The notes under the pieces are model-generated. The model made no database searches, had not been told where the DNA came from, and saw only the letters and a list, made by a program, of their open reading frames with translations. A DNA stretch of 52,716 nt, taken from NCBI GenBank assembly GCA_017938645.1, contig JAGBBE010000067.1, positions 1-52,716 of the forward strand, in the 5' to 3' direction. This document shows, one piece after another, positions 1 to 7,135 of the stretch (positions are counted from its first letter, which is position 1; each line of letters starts with the position of its first letter). The position numbers and the translations under genes were made by a program. This stretch comes from Clostridia bacterium (GTDB lineage: Bacteria; Bacillota_A; Clostridia; Christensenellales; Aristaeellaceae).

Positions 1-129
1 CTGACTCTCGACGGAATGATGGATGATTATCTCTCACTCCATGCGGTTTTCCGTCTGGCAACCCTGCTGCCTCAGAACCCGATTGCACAGGAATGCATTT
101 CGCAGCTGCTTGATACCGCACTTCGCTAA
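1..129 (+). CDS. 3' end of an unknown gene, truncated by the window edge
   Basis: Frame 1 is open from base 1 to a TAA at 127-129, giving 42 residues that end in ..CISQLLDTALR. The composition (amphipathic, Leu/Ala/Asp-rich, no low-complexity runs) looks like the helical C-terminus of a real protein. The start lies outside the window and I do not recognise the family. It sits just upstream of an integrase gene, so it is most likely cargo or a maintenance gene of the same integrated element. That it is coding is inferred only from composition and position. Confidence 0.5.
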   Translation: MTLDGMMDDYLSLHAVFRLATLLPQNPIAQECISQLLDTALR

Positions 130-193
130 GCAGGTGTCAGCGAAACAGCCGCATTCCTTTACAAAATCAACTCAAAGAAAGGATCCACTCAAA

Positions 194-343
194 ATGAAAA
201 GAAATCATTAGGTAAACCGGCTCCACCAGATCACCCTCGCGGTTGAGGAAATCTACGCCGGGATCGAGTCCATTCCGGAGCGGCCGCACCTTGACAACCT
301 CATCATCGAAACCACGGACGCGCTAATGGAAGGAGATACACAA
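194..343 (+). pseudogene. amber-interrupted reading frame in phase with the integrase
   Basis: An ATG at 194 follows an AGAAAGGATC ribosome-binding-like stretch. It reads only MKRNH before a TAG at 209-211. The same phase then stays open from 212 to the integrase start, with protein-like content (VNRLHQITLAVEEIYAGIES.. and ..HLDNLIIETTDALMEG). There is no ATG, GTG or TTG early enough after the TAG to translate this stretch on its own. It may be a small element gene broken by a TAT/TAC to TAG change and now fused in phase to the integrase, or an N-terminal extension read through the amber codon. I do not recognise the family. Confidence 0.4.
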
Positions 344-1429
344 ATGCCTCTTTACAGACGGCGCGTAAGAATCGGCCAGCACGATGACGGCAGCCCCATC
401 TATAAGCGCATTCAATCCCACAGCGAGGACGAAGAAAACGACCGCATTGTACAGGCCTATGTCGATAGCGGAAGGGTATGGGAGTTCATCAAGGTGGAGG
501 AACAGAAACTCCCCGCTAAGACCCAAACCAATTTCAAAACCTATGCTACAAACTGGATGAACACTTACAAAAAGGGCAAGCTGAAGCCGCGCACATGGCA
601 GACCTACAAGCAGTATCTGACCGCACAGCTTTACCCCGCTTTCGGCGGTATGAACATTGAAGAGATCATGGCCAAGGATGTACAAGCATACCTCAACGCC
701 AACAAGGAACAGGCTGGAAAATCTCTTAAGAACTATCTCAATCTGCTGAAACAGATTCTTGATTCGGCGGTAGAGGATAAGATCATCAATGAGAACCCCG
801 CTGCCAGCTCGCGCATTTTCAATCCTTCCGACAAGAAAACCCCGCGCAAGGCATTGCCCATCGACCAACTCAAAGAAATCATAGACGCAATGCACAAGAT
901 GGAGGACTGCAATGAAAAACTGCTGCTTGCTTTGTTCATTCACACAGGAGCAAGACGCGGCGAGGTATTGGGACTGCGCTGGGAGGATATCGACTTTGAC
1001 AAGAAGGTGATCCACATCAGGCGGAACAATACGCAGATCACGGGCGAAGGCGCGCATATCGGCACAACCAAGACGGAGAACGGCGCAAGGGCTATTCCAT
1101 TCGGAAATCACTTCAAAGAATTGATCCTGCCCTACCGTTCATCAGGTTATGTCTTTGGTGGTGAAGAACCTTTCCAGTCGTGGGACTATGACAAGCTGAT
1201 GCGCAGACTGAAAAAGCGTGTCAACCTTCACGGCGCAACGGCACATGTCCTCCGTCATACTTACCTGACCATGCTGGCAGGAGAAGGCGTTGACCTCAAA
1301 ACATTGCAGACCATTGCAGGACATGCAAACATTCAGACCACCATGGACATCTATGTAAGCCCGCGAACCTACAAGATCACAGCGGCAGGCGAAACGATGG
1401 ACAAGCTGTTGAATGCTTATGCATCGTAA
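344..1429 (+). CDS. tyrosine recombinase / integrase of an integrative element
   Basis: A 361-residue tyrosine site-specific recombinase. The N-terminus (about 1-45) resembles the small arm-type DNA-binding domain of Tn916/phage-like integrases. A SAM-like core-binding domain covers about 60-160 and the catalytic domain about 170-361. The catalytic set is visible: Arg204 in TGARRGE, Lys243 in TTKTENGARA, His301 and Arg304 in HVLRH, His327 in AGHANIQTTMDIY and nucleophile Tyr337. I chose the ATG at 344 because AAGGAG at 330-335 sits 8 bases upstream; an ATG at 326 has no such site. The gene is visibly poorer in GC than its neighbours, which fits horizontal origin. It points at the 3' end of the tRNA-Val gene 167 bases downstream, the usual arrangement when the tRNA 3' end is the attachment site. 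Integrase is near certain; the element type is unknown. Confidence 0.95.
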   Translation: MPLYRRRVRIGQHDDGSPIYKRIQSHSEDEENDRIVQAYVDSGRVWEFIKVEEQKLPAKTQTNFKTYATNWMNTYKKGKLKPRTWQTYKQYLTAQLYPAFGGMNIEEIMAKDVQAYLNANKEQAGKSLKNYLNLLKQILDSAVEDKIINENPAASSRIFNPSDKKTPRKALPIDQLKEIIDAMHKMEDCNEKLLLALFIHTGARRGEVLGLRWEDIDFDKKVIHIRRNNTQITGEGAHIGTTKTENGARAIPFGNHFKELILPYRSSGYVFGGEEPFQSWDYDKLMRRLKKRVNLHGATAHVLRHTYLTMLAGEGVDLKTLQTIAGHANIQTTMDIYVSPRTYKITAAGETMDKLLNAYAS

Positions 1430-1606
1430 GAGAGCCGTTATTCATCCAACGTCCTTGTCATGGACGCAGATGGACGTGACGCAAACTCGCATGACATAAG
1501 CGTTTGACCATCATTCTGACACGGTGCTTTGGACGCGGTTTGGTTTATGCACAAAAAGAAAAACGCTCGATCCGTTATGGATCAAGCGTTTCCTGTGGTG
1601 GTGCTT
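1430..1606. other. probable element end / attachment region beside tRNA-Val
   Basis: This 177-base stretch between the integrase stop and the tRNA acceptor stem holds no gene. TGGACG occurs three times (1461-1466, 1471-1476, 1530-1535), with an inverted CGTCC near 1450, a pattern compatible with integrase arm-type sites. The last 11 bases are the tRNA 3' end, the likely crossover core. The partner copy of the att site would lie left of base 1 and cannot be seen, so the boundary is inferred. Confidence 0.45.
1551..1592 (-). terminator. terminator of the tRNA-Val transcript
   Basis: On the minus strand a 13-bp stem (AAACGCTTGATCC / GGATCGAGCGTTT, one G-U pair) with loop ATAAC is followed by TTTTTCTTTTT. 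It starts a few bases after the tRNA CCA end and fits rho-independent termination. Confidence 0.8.
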
Positions 1607-1671
1607 ACTGGACTCGAACCAGTGACCCCATCGATGTGAACGATGTGCTCTACCAACTGAGCCAAAGCACC
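1596..1671 (-). tRNA. tRNA-Val (anticodon CAC)
   Basis: On the minus strand a 76-base cloverleaf can be drawn. The acceptor stem is GGTGCTT/AAGCACC, the D arm contains GGCTCAGTTGGTAGAGC, and the anticodon stem CATCG/CGATG carries the loop TTCACAT with anticodon CAC (reads GTG, valine). The T arm is ACTGG-TTCGAGT-CCAGT. Discriminator A and an encoded CCA follow. A consensus promoter lies upstream and a terminator downstream. The 3' end faces the integrase gene and is the probable integration target. Confidence 0.97.
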
Positions 1672-1691
1672 ATGTCTTGACGACGCTGATT

Positions 1692-1720
1692 ACTATACCA
1701 CACTTTTGACGTGTTGTCAA
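1692..1720 (-). promoter_or_regulatory. promoter of tRNA-Val
   Basis: Minus strand: TTGACA (1715-1720), 17-bp spacer, TATAGT (1692-1697), about 20 bases before the tRNA 5' end. A near-consensus housekeeping sigma promoter. Confidence 0.85.
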
Positions 1721-1778
1721 CGCATAAGGCAAATTTTTTTATTTTTCCTCCGGCAAATCGACGAAACGGCCTTTCCGC

Positions 1779-1807
1779 TTGCGGCTTTGCGCGTGAAGCG
1801 GTATAAT
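1779..1807 (+). promoter_or_regulatory. promoter of the DegT-flippase-ATP-grasp operon
   Basis: TTGCGG (1779-1784), 17-bp spacer, TATAAT (1802-1807), about 40 bases before the aminotransferase start. Confidence 0.7.
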
Positions 1808-1847
1808 AAAAGATGCGCCAAAGCGGCGCGGGAAGGATACGAAGATC

Positions 1848-2954
1848 ATGCGCATCAATGTGACGCAAAGCTCCATGCCCTCTTTCGAGGAATATTGCGA
1901 GGAAATCCGCGATTTGTGGCAAAGCCGGTGGCTGACCAATAACGGCAGCAAAGTGCAGACTCTCAGGGGACAGCTTTGCGATTTTCTGCAGTCCCGCGAG
2001 GTCGAATTGTTCACCAACGGCCATCTGGCGCTGGAGGCGCTTTTGAGCGCGCTGGAGCTGAAGGGCGAGGTCATCACGACGCCGTTTACATTTGCCTCCA
2101 CCACGCACGCTATCGTGCGCAAAGGGCTCACGCCGGTGTTTGCCGATATCCGAAAGGATGACTATACCATCGACGCCGATCAGGTGGAAAAGCTGATCAC
2201 GGAAAAGACCTGCGCGATTCTTCCGGTGCATGTGTACGGACGGCTGTGCGATGTGGAAAGGCTGGATGAAATCAGCCGCAAGTATCACATTCCCGTGATT
2301 TATGACGCGGCGCATGCCTTTGGCGTCACGAAGGACGGTGTGAGCGCGGCGTGCTTCGGTCTGGCGAGCATGTTCAGCTTCCATGCCACCAAGGTGTATC
2401 ATACCATCGAAGGCGGAGCCATCGCCACGCAGAGCAGCGAGCTGGCTGAAAAGCTCGCGCTGGAGCGAAACTATGGCATCACCGGCCCGGAGGATGTGAT
2501 CTCCGTGGGCGGAAACGCCAAGATGAATGAATTCCAGGCTGCGATGGGACTGTGTAACCTGCGCCACATCAGGCAGGATATTCAGGGCCGCAAGGCTGTG
2601 CATGACGGCTATATGAAGGCGCTTGCGGGTGTGGAGGGCATTGTCCTGCCTGGCGCGCAGGAGGGCGTTGAGAGCAACTACGCCTATTTCCCGGCGGTGT
2701 TTGAAAGCCGGGAGATGCGAGACCGCGTGTGCGCGGCGCTTGCGGAGGAAGGCGTGTACGCGCGCAAGTATTTCTATCCGCTGATTACCGATTTTGAGTG
2801 TTTCCGCGGCCGGAAGGGCTTCGACAGCGCCGCAACGCCTGTGGCCAGACGGATCTCCGACGGCGTGGTCACGCTGCCGCTGTATCCGGGTTTGGCCATG
2901 GAGGATGTGGAAATGATCGCCGACACGGTCAGAAGGGTCGTATCCCATGGCTGA
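1848..2954 (+). CDS. DegT/DnrJ/EryC1/StrS-family sugar aminotransferase
   Basis: A 368-residue fold-type I PLP enzyme of the DegT/DnrJ family. These transaminate nucleotide-bound keto-sugars, usually with glutamate, for surface glycans. Visible signature: FTNGHLALEALLSAL (cofactor phosphate site), YDAAHAFG with Asp153 for the pyridine nitrogen, and FSFHATKVYHTIEGG with the PLP lysine Lys182. The family usually runs 360-400 residues, so it is full length. The start has GGAAGGA upstream. It overlaps the flippase gene by 8 bases and is the first gene of a three-gene operon. The exact substrate cannot be read from sequence. No glycosyltransferase or nucleotide-sugar dehydratase lies beside it, which is unusual for this family. 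Confidence 0.9.
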   Translation: MRINVTQSSMPSFEEYCEEIRDLWQSRWLTNNGSKVQTLRGQLCDFLQSREVELFTNGHLALEALLSALELKGEVITTPFTFASTTHAIVRKGLTPVFADIRKDDYTIDADQVEKLITEKTCAILPVHVYGRLCDVERLDEISRKYHIPVIYDAAHAFGVTKDGVSAACFGLASMFSFHATKVYHTIEGGAIATQSSELAEKLALERNYGITGPEDVISVGGNAKMNEFQAAMGLCNLRHIRQDIQGRKAVHDGYMKALAGVEGIVLPGAQEGVESNYAYFPAVFESREMRDRVCAALAEEGVYARKYFYPLITDFECFRGRKGFDSAATPVARRISDGVVTLPLYPGLAMEDVEMIADTVRRVVSHG

Positions 2955-4404
2955 GTCGCGCGGCCGCAAAGCGGCTTCCTCGTTCGTGTTCAAGTTCGTG
3001 GAAAGCATGGGCATGCAGCTGGTGAGCTTTGCCGTCAGCCTCGTGCTTGGCAATCTGCTCACACCGGCCGATTACGGCGTGCTGGGCATGCTTACGGTGT
3101 TTATCGCCGTGTCGCAGGTGTTCGTTCAGAGCGGTCTCAACACCGCGCTCATCCAGAAGAAGGATGTGGACGAATGCGAGCTTTCCTCGGTGTTTTATGT
3201 AAGCCTTGGCGTGGCGGCGGCGCTGTATGCGCTGCTGTACGCGCTTTCGCCCGTGATTGCCGGCTATTATCACATGCCGGAATTGAAAAATGCGCTGCGG
3301 GTTCTGGCGCTGGTGCTGTTTCCCGGCGCATTCATCAGCGTGCAGAGCGCGGTGGTTGCGCGTGAAATGGCCTTCCGCAAGCAGATGCTCGTAAGCCTCG
3401 CGGCTACGGTGCTTTCGGGCACGACGGGCATCGGCATGGCGCTGGCGGGCTTTGGACACTGGGCGCTGGTGGGTCAGCAGCTCACCAACCAGTTTGGCCT
3501 CGCCATCCTGCTGCTCATCGTAATCAAGTGGCGTCCCGTTCGTTCCTTCAGCCTTTCAAAGGTCGGCACGCTGGTTCGCTTCAGCTGGAAGCTGCTGGTG
3601 TCCAGCCTGCTGGACACGGGCTATATGAACCTGCGCTCGGCCGTTATCGGCAAAAAGTATACGCAGGACACCCTCGGCCTGTACACGCGCGGCAAACAGT
3701 TCCCGGAGCTGGTGATGAACGCCGTGAACGGCTCCATTCAGAGCGTGATGCTGCCGGTTTTGTCCGAAGCGCAGGACGATCTGGGGCGGATGAAGCAGAT
3801 GATGCGCCGCTCGGTGATGCTGTCCAGCTTTCTGGTGCTGCCCATGATGGCCGGACTGGCCGCGGTGGCGGAGCCGCTGATTACGCTGCTTCTGCCGGAT
3901 GCATGGCTGCCGTGCGTGCCGTTTCTGCAGATTCTGGCGATTGACTTTGCCTTCTACCCGATTCATACGGCCAACTTGCAGGCCATCAATGCCATGGGAC
4001 GCAGCGATGTGTTCCTCAAGCTGGAAATCATCAAAAAGAGCTATGGCATCGCCGTGCTGGCCGTAACCGTATTCTGCTTTGACAGCGTGTACGCCATCGC
4101 GTGGGGCGCGGTGGTCAGCACATTCATCAGCGCGTTTGTGAACGCATCGCCCAACCGGAAGCTGCTGGGCTATGGCTATCTGGAGCAGATGAAGGACGTG
4201 CTGCCCTCCATGGCGCTGGCCGGCGTGATGTTCCTCGTAGTCAATGCGATGAATGCGCTTTCGTGGCCGGCAGCGATTCTGCTGGTGGTAGAAATCATCG
4301 TGGGCGCGGCGGTGTATGCCGGGCTTGCGCTGCTTCTGAAACTGGAAAGCGCAGGCTTCCTGCTGGATGCGCTTCGCAGCCTGAAAGACCGCCTGCACGC
4401 CTGA
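2947..4404 (+). CDS. polysaccharide flippase (MOP superfamily, Wzx/TagF-like)
   Basis: A 485-residue polytopic protein with about 12-14 hydrophobic segments. The opening SRGRKAASSFVFKFVESMG and the TPADYGVLGM motif are typical of oligosaccharide/lipopolysaccharide flippases of the MOP superfamily. Members move undecaprenyl-linked glycans across the cytoplasmic membrane. It is full length for the family. It is translationally coupled to the aminotransferase by an 8-base overlap and followed after 21 bases by the ATP-grasp gene. The context suggests export of a glycan carrying an amino sugar or amide decoration; that role is inferred. Confidence 0.9.
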   Translation: MAESRGRKAASSFVFKFVESMGMQLVSFAVSLVLGNLLTPADYGVLGMLTVFIAVSQVFVQSGLNTALIQKKDVDECELSSVFYVSLGVAAALYALLYALSPVIAGYYHMPELKNALRVLALVLFPGAFISVQSAVVAREMAFRKQMLVSLAATVLSGTTGIGMALAGFGHWALVGQQLTNQFGLAILLLIVIKWRPVRSFSLSKVGTLVRFSWKLLVSSLLDTGYMNLRSAVIGKKYTQDTLGLYTRGKQFPELVMNAVNGSIQSVMLPVLSEAQDDLGRMKQMMRRSVMLSSFLVLPMMAGLAAVAEPLITLLLPDAWLPCVPFLQILAIDFAFYPIHTANLQAINAMGRSDVFLKLEIIKKSYGIAVLAVTVFCFDSVYAIAWGAVVSTFISAFVNASPNRKLLGYGYLEQMKDVLPSMALAGVMFLVVNAMNALSWPAAILLVVEIIVGAAVYAGLALLLKLESAGFLLDALRSLKDRLHA

Positions 4405-4425
4405 TGCAAGAAAGGACGAAATCCT

Positions 4426-5388
4426 ATGAAAACCACCCTCATCACCGCTGTGGGCTCTGCCTCGGCGGCGACGGTTCTTCAGAGCCTGCACGCGATGGGG
4501 CACCGCGTGATCGGCTGCGATATCTACCCTCAGGCGTGGAATGTGGTTTCCACCGAGGTGGACGCCTTCTTTCGGGCGGTTCTGGCCACGGATGAAGAGG
4601 CGTACGTCAACCAGCTCATGGACGAGGTAGAGCGCGAGAAGATCGATTATCTGATCCCGCTGACCGATCTTGAGGTGGACGTGCTGTGCCGCTGCAAGGC
4701 CAATTTCGCCTCGCTGGGATGTACAGTCTGTACGCCCGACGAGCCCGCTGCACAGCTGTGCCGCGACAAGCAGCGCATGGCTGAGCGGCTGGCAGCCGCT
4801 GCGGTCTGCCAGACCATCCCGACCCGCAGCCCATACGGCTGGGAGCCGGAGGAACAGGATTTTCCCATGATGCTCAAGCCCCGAAGCGGACGCAGTTCGC
4901 AGGGACAGGCTGTGGTCAGAACCCGCGAGGCGTTCCATTCGGCGCTGCAGGCGCGGAAGGATTACATCGCCCAGCCGTTCATCGAAGGCGGCGTGTTCAC
5001 CGTGGACGTGGCGCGCGACCTGTATGGAAACACGCAGTGCGTCGTGCGTCAGGAACTTTTGCGAACGGTCAACGGCCTCGGCACCACGGTGCGCATTCTG
5101 CCTGGCCATCCGCTGGAAAAAACCTGCGCAGCCATCGCCGCGCAGGCCGGAATTGTGGGTGTGGTGAACATGGAGTTCATCGGCCATGACAACGGCTATT
5201 TCTTCCTGGAGGTCAATCCGCGCTTTTCCGGCGGACTGGGCTTCAGCATGGCCGCGGGCGTGGATTTCACAAAGCTCGAAATCCTCTGCCACGAAGGTGA
5301 GTTCATCGGTCCGCGCCCCGATGTGCGCGAAATGACCGTGAGCCGCAGAGTGGAAATGGTCGTTACCGAGTGCTCTTCGGCAGAATAA
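4426..5388 (+). CDS. ATP-grasp ligase (carbamoyl-phosphate-synthetase-like)
   Basis: A 320-residue ATP-grasp protein. About 1-100 is a pre-ATP-grasp Rossmann-like region (TLITAVGSASAATVLQSLHAMG, then YLIPLTDLEVDVL). The ATP-binding subdomains follow (KPRSGRSSQGQAVV, YIAQPFIEGG). A C-terminal Mg-site motif FLEVNPRFSGGLGFS supplies the Glu and Asn that ligate metal. Such stand-alone ligases join a carboxylate to an amine or thiol and occur in surface-glycan and small-molecule clusters. Being third in this operon, it may add an amino-acid-like group to the glycan that the flippase exports. A strong terminator follows. The family is clear; the substrate is unknown. Confidence 0.85.
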   Translation: MKTTLITAVGSASAATVLQSLHAMGHRVIGCDIYPQAWNVVSTEVDAFFRAVLATDEEAYVNQLMDEVEREKIDYLIPLTDLEVDVLCRCKANFASLGCTVCTPDEPAAQLCRDKQRMAERLAAAAVCQTIPTRSPYGWEPEEQDFPMMLKPRSGRSSQGQAVVRTREAFHSALQARKDYIAQPFIEGGVFTVDVARDLYGNTQCVVRQELLRTVNGLGTTVRILPGHPLEKTCAAIAAQAGIVGVVNMEFIGHDNGYFFLEVNPRFSGGLGFSMAAGVDFTKLEILCHEGEFIGPRPDVREMTVSRRVEMVVTECSSAE

Positions 5389-5399
5389 AAGGATATTTC

Positions 5400-5434
5400 A
5401 AAGGGACTGCTGGAAAACAGCAGCCCCTTTTTTT
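5400..5434. terminator. bidirectional terminator between convergent genes
   Basis: Stem AGGGACTGCTG/CAGCAGCCCCT with one mismatch and loop GAAAA, then a T-run. It closes the glycan operon; it also lies at the 3' end of the convergent methyltransferase gene. Confidence 0.8.
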
Positions 5435-6452
5435 ACACTACTTGAATCGCTTCAATCATGGCGCGGTAGTTTTCAATTGGCACGAAGTCGGCAATGCTGT
5501 TTCCGCTGCCCAGTGCGAAGCCGCCCAGATCGGCGGATTTTTCAAGCATTTTGATGCTTCTGTTACGGACCTCTTCCGGGGTGGACCTGCACAGGAAGTC
5601 CACATCAAGTCCGCCCATGATGCCGATTTTATCATGCCAGCGGTCGTACATTTCCTCCACCGGGCAGATGTTGTCCTGATAGGAGTGCTTGCCGTCATAG
5701 TGCATATCATCAACGATATCGTTGAATACGGCGCTGAGATTGCCGCAGGAATGCAGAATGGCCGGCTTGCCTGCCGCGTGGATGGTTTCGACGATCTTCT
5801 TGTGCCACGGAAAGACAAACTCGCGCATGTCGTCCGGCGATATCATCGTCTGCGTATTAAAGCCCCAGTCATCGTTCACAATGACTGCGCCAACGGAATC
5901 AAACTGCGAAATAATCTGGTTGTACTTCAGCATTCTCGAACCGATCTGCTGCCAGATTTCCTTTACAAGATCTCTGTCGTCATAGAGCATATAGCACAGA
6001 TTGTCGTATCCGATCAGGCGCGCCGCGCCTCCGAACACGCTTTCACCGGCGCTGACGATGAGCTTCATTCCATCGGGCAGTTCCTTTTCCAGCGCCTTCA
6101 GATGGGAATAATCGTAGTTTTCCGGATCGTTCCAGCGGTAGTTTTCATAGCTTTCTTCATCCACAATCATAAAACCGGCATTCAGAGAGCGCGTCTGAGC
6201 CGTTTCCACATGTCCGTACTGGAATTGGAACTTCGAGCCGGTCATATGAGCGTAATCATATCCTGCGTTCTGGAAAGCCTTGATCAGATGCTTTCCGTAG
6301 ATAAACGGGTCTTTTCGCTCTGCTTCGGAGAGGGTTTTTCCGGCATAGGCGTCATAAACCGTGTCATTCATGTAGTATTCAAACAGGGTTGATCTGCCGG
6401 GCTTTTTCTGATCCAGCACTTTGAGAATGTTATCAAAATCGGGCTTTCTCAT
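5433..6452 (-). CDS. UroD-fold methyltransferase (MtaA/CmuA-like), not HemE
   Basis: A 339-residue protein of the uroporphyrinogen decarboxylase superfamily. The HemE substrate motif near the N-terminus (MRQAGR type) is absent. Instead it has AILHSCGNLSAVFNDIVDD, whose His-x-Cys is the zinc-binding motif of the corrinoid-dependent methyltransferase branch. VNDDWGFNTQTMISPDDMREFVFPWHKK is also typical of that branch. Members move methyl groups between a methylated corrinoid protein and an acceptor thiol or folate. No corrinoid-binding protein or reactivase gene is nearby, so partners must be elsewhere or the role differs. The ATG at 6452 is preferred because GGAGG lies 6 bases before it; the ATG at 6458 is 1 base from the same site. 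Confidence 0.8.
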   Translation of the reverse strand: MRKPDFDNILKVLDQKKPGRSTLFEYYMNDTVYDAYAGKTLSEAERKDPFIYGKHLIKAFQNAGYDYAHMTGSKFQFQYGHVETAQTRSLNAGFMIVDEESYENYRWNDPENYDYSHLKALEKELPDGMKLIVSAGESVFGGAARLIGYDNLCYMLYDDRDLVKEIWQQIGSRMLKYNQIISQFDSVGAVIVNDDWGFNTQTMISPDDMREFVFPWHKKIVETIHAAGKPAILHSCGNLSAVFNDIVDDMHYDGKHSYQDNICPVEEMYDRWHDKIGIMGGLDVDFLCRSTPEEVRNRSIKMLEKSADLGGFALGSGNSIADFVPIENYRAMIEAIQVV

Positions 6453-6503
6453 AGGCATCCTCCAGAAGTATTCATTCGGTTTTGAAGCGAAATCTGATGA
6501 GAA

Positions 6504-6515
6504 AATGATATCATT
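6504..6515. promoter_or_regulatory. 12-bp palindrome upstream of the methyltransferase, possible operator
   Basis: AATGATATCATT is a perfect 12-bp palindrome about 50 bases before the methyltransferase start. It overlaps TATCAT, a possible -10 (weak TAGATT -35, 17-bp spacer). A regulator site is plausible but unproved. Confidence 0.35.
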
Positions 6516-6581
6516 CGTTCCCTGCGAAATCTACCAAAAACTTGTCCGCTTGCTTCCGGAAAAGATAAGATAATGAAAAAT

Positions 6582-6608
6582 GAAACTGCCGCGGATCGCA
6601 GCAGTTTC
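6582..6608 (-). terminator. terminator after the MarR gene
   Basis: Minus strand: 12-bp stem GAAACTGCTGCG/CGCGGCAGTTTC with 3-base loop ATC, one G-U pair, then ATTTTTCATT. It lies 14 bases after the regulator stop. Confidence 0.8.
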
Positions 6609-6621
6609 AAAACCTCTGAAC

Positions 6622-7077
6622 TTACCCTATTCCATTGGGAAAGCGTTCCAGAATGCCGTTGATGGTTTCAAGCGCCGTCAGATACGTATCGGCGGCCTCA
6701 CGGTCGAGCGCGCCGAAGATGCGGCTGAGCTCCTCCTCGGTGTCCTTCTGCACGCGGTTCTGCAGCGCATAGGCCTTATCCGTGGCGCTTACGAGGACGG
6801 CGCGGCGGTTTTTGGGGTCGCGCTCGCGGGTGATATAGCCCAATTCCTGCAGGCGGTTGAGGTTCTTGGTGACCTGCTGCTTGAGCATACAGGTGCGCTC
6901 GCAGAGGGCTTTGACGGCTACCTGCTTCTGGCTGACGACGATGGCCATGAGCAGATACTCCACCTGAGAGAGCTCGTCGACATGCTTGGCCTTGAAGCGG
7001 CGGGCGATTTTTTCATTGTAGAGCCTGTAAAAGTTCAGCGTCTGGCGGCTGAGCGCCATGGTGGTGTTTTCGTTCAT
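6622..7077 (-). CDS. MarR-family transcriptional regulator
   Basis: A 151-residue winged-helix regulator. The core reads LSQVEYLLMAIVVSQKQVAVKALCERTCMLKQQVTKNLNRLQELGYITRERDPKNRRAVLVSATDKA, that is, recognition helix plus wing with the conserved D-x-R-R segment. Flanking N- and C-terminal helices form the dimer interface. MarR proteins are usually dimeric repressors that respond to phenolics, oxidants or metabolites. The start at 7077 is chosen because GGGAGGG lies 8 bases upstream and an upstream ATG at 7104 falls inside the -10 box of its promoter. The gene has its own promoter and terminator, so it is monocistronic. It follows the MerR gene by 58 bases. Confidence 0.9.
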   Translation of the reverse strand: MNENTTMALSRQTLNFYRLYNEKIARRFKAKHVDELSQVEYLLMAIVVSQKQVAVKALCERTCMLKQQVTKNLNRLQELGYITRERDPKNRRAVLVSATDKAYALQNRVQKDTEEELSRIFGALDREAADTYLTALETINGILERFPNGIG

Positions 7078-7102
7078 GAAAAATCCCTCCCATCCTGTAA
7101 CC

Positions 7103-7132
7103 ATTGTACGGAAAGGAGGGCATTTTTGTCAA
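7103..7132 (-). promoter_or_regulatory. promoter of the MarR gene
   Basis: Minus strand: TTGACA (7127-7132), 18-bp spacer, TACAAT (7103-7108). It lies between the MerR stop and the MarR start. Confidence 0.8.
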
Positions 7133-7135
7133 GTT

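Noticed and set aside
1523..1532. GGTGCTTTGG matching the tRNA 5' end in inverted orientation, as a second att core
   Set aside because: Only ten bases, inverted and at the wrong end of the tRNA; likely chance.
1650..3062. 470-codon minus-strand frame overlapping the tRNA promoter and aminotransferase
   Set aside because: Begins opposite the certain aminotransferase/flippase genes and runs through a tRNA promoter; no start signal.
3556..5292. Long open frame (578 codons) on the minus strand opposite the flippase and ATP-grasp genes
   Set aside because: Histidine- and arginine-rich translation without domains; it mirrors codon bias of the real genes on the plus strand.
7078..7104. Upstream ATG as start of the first MarR gene
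   Set aside because: Falls in the -10 box; the ATG at 7077 has a good ribosome binding site.
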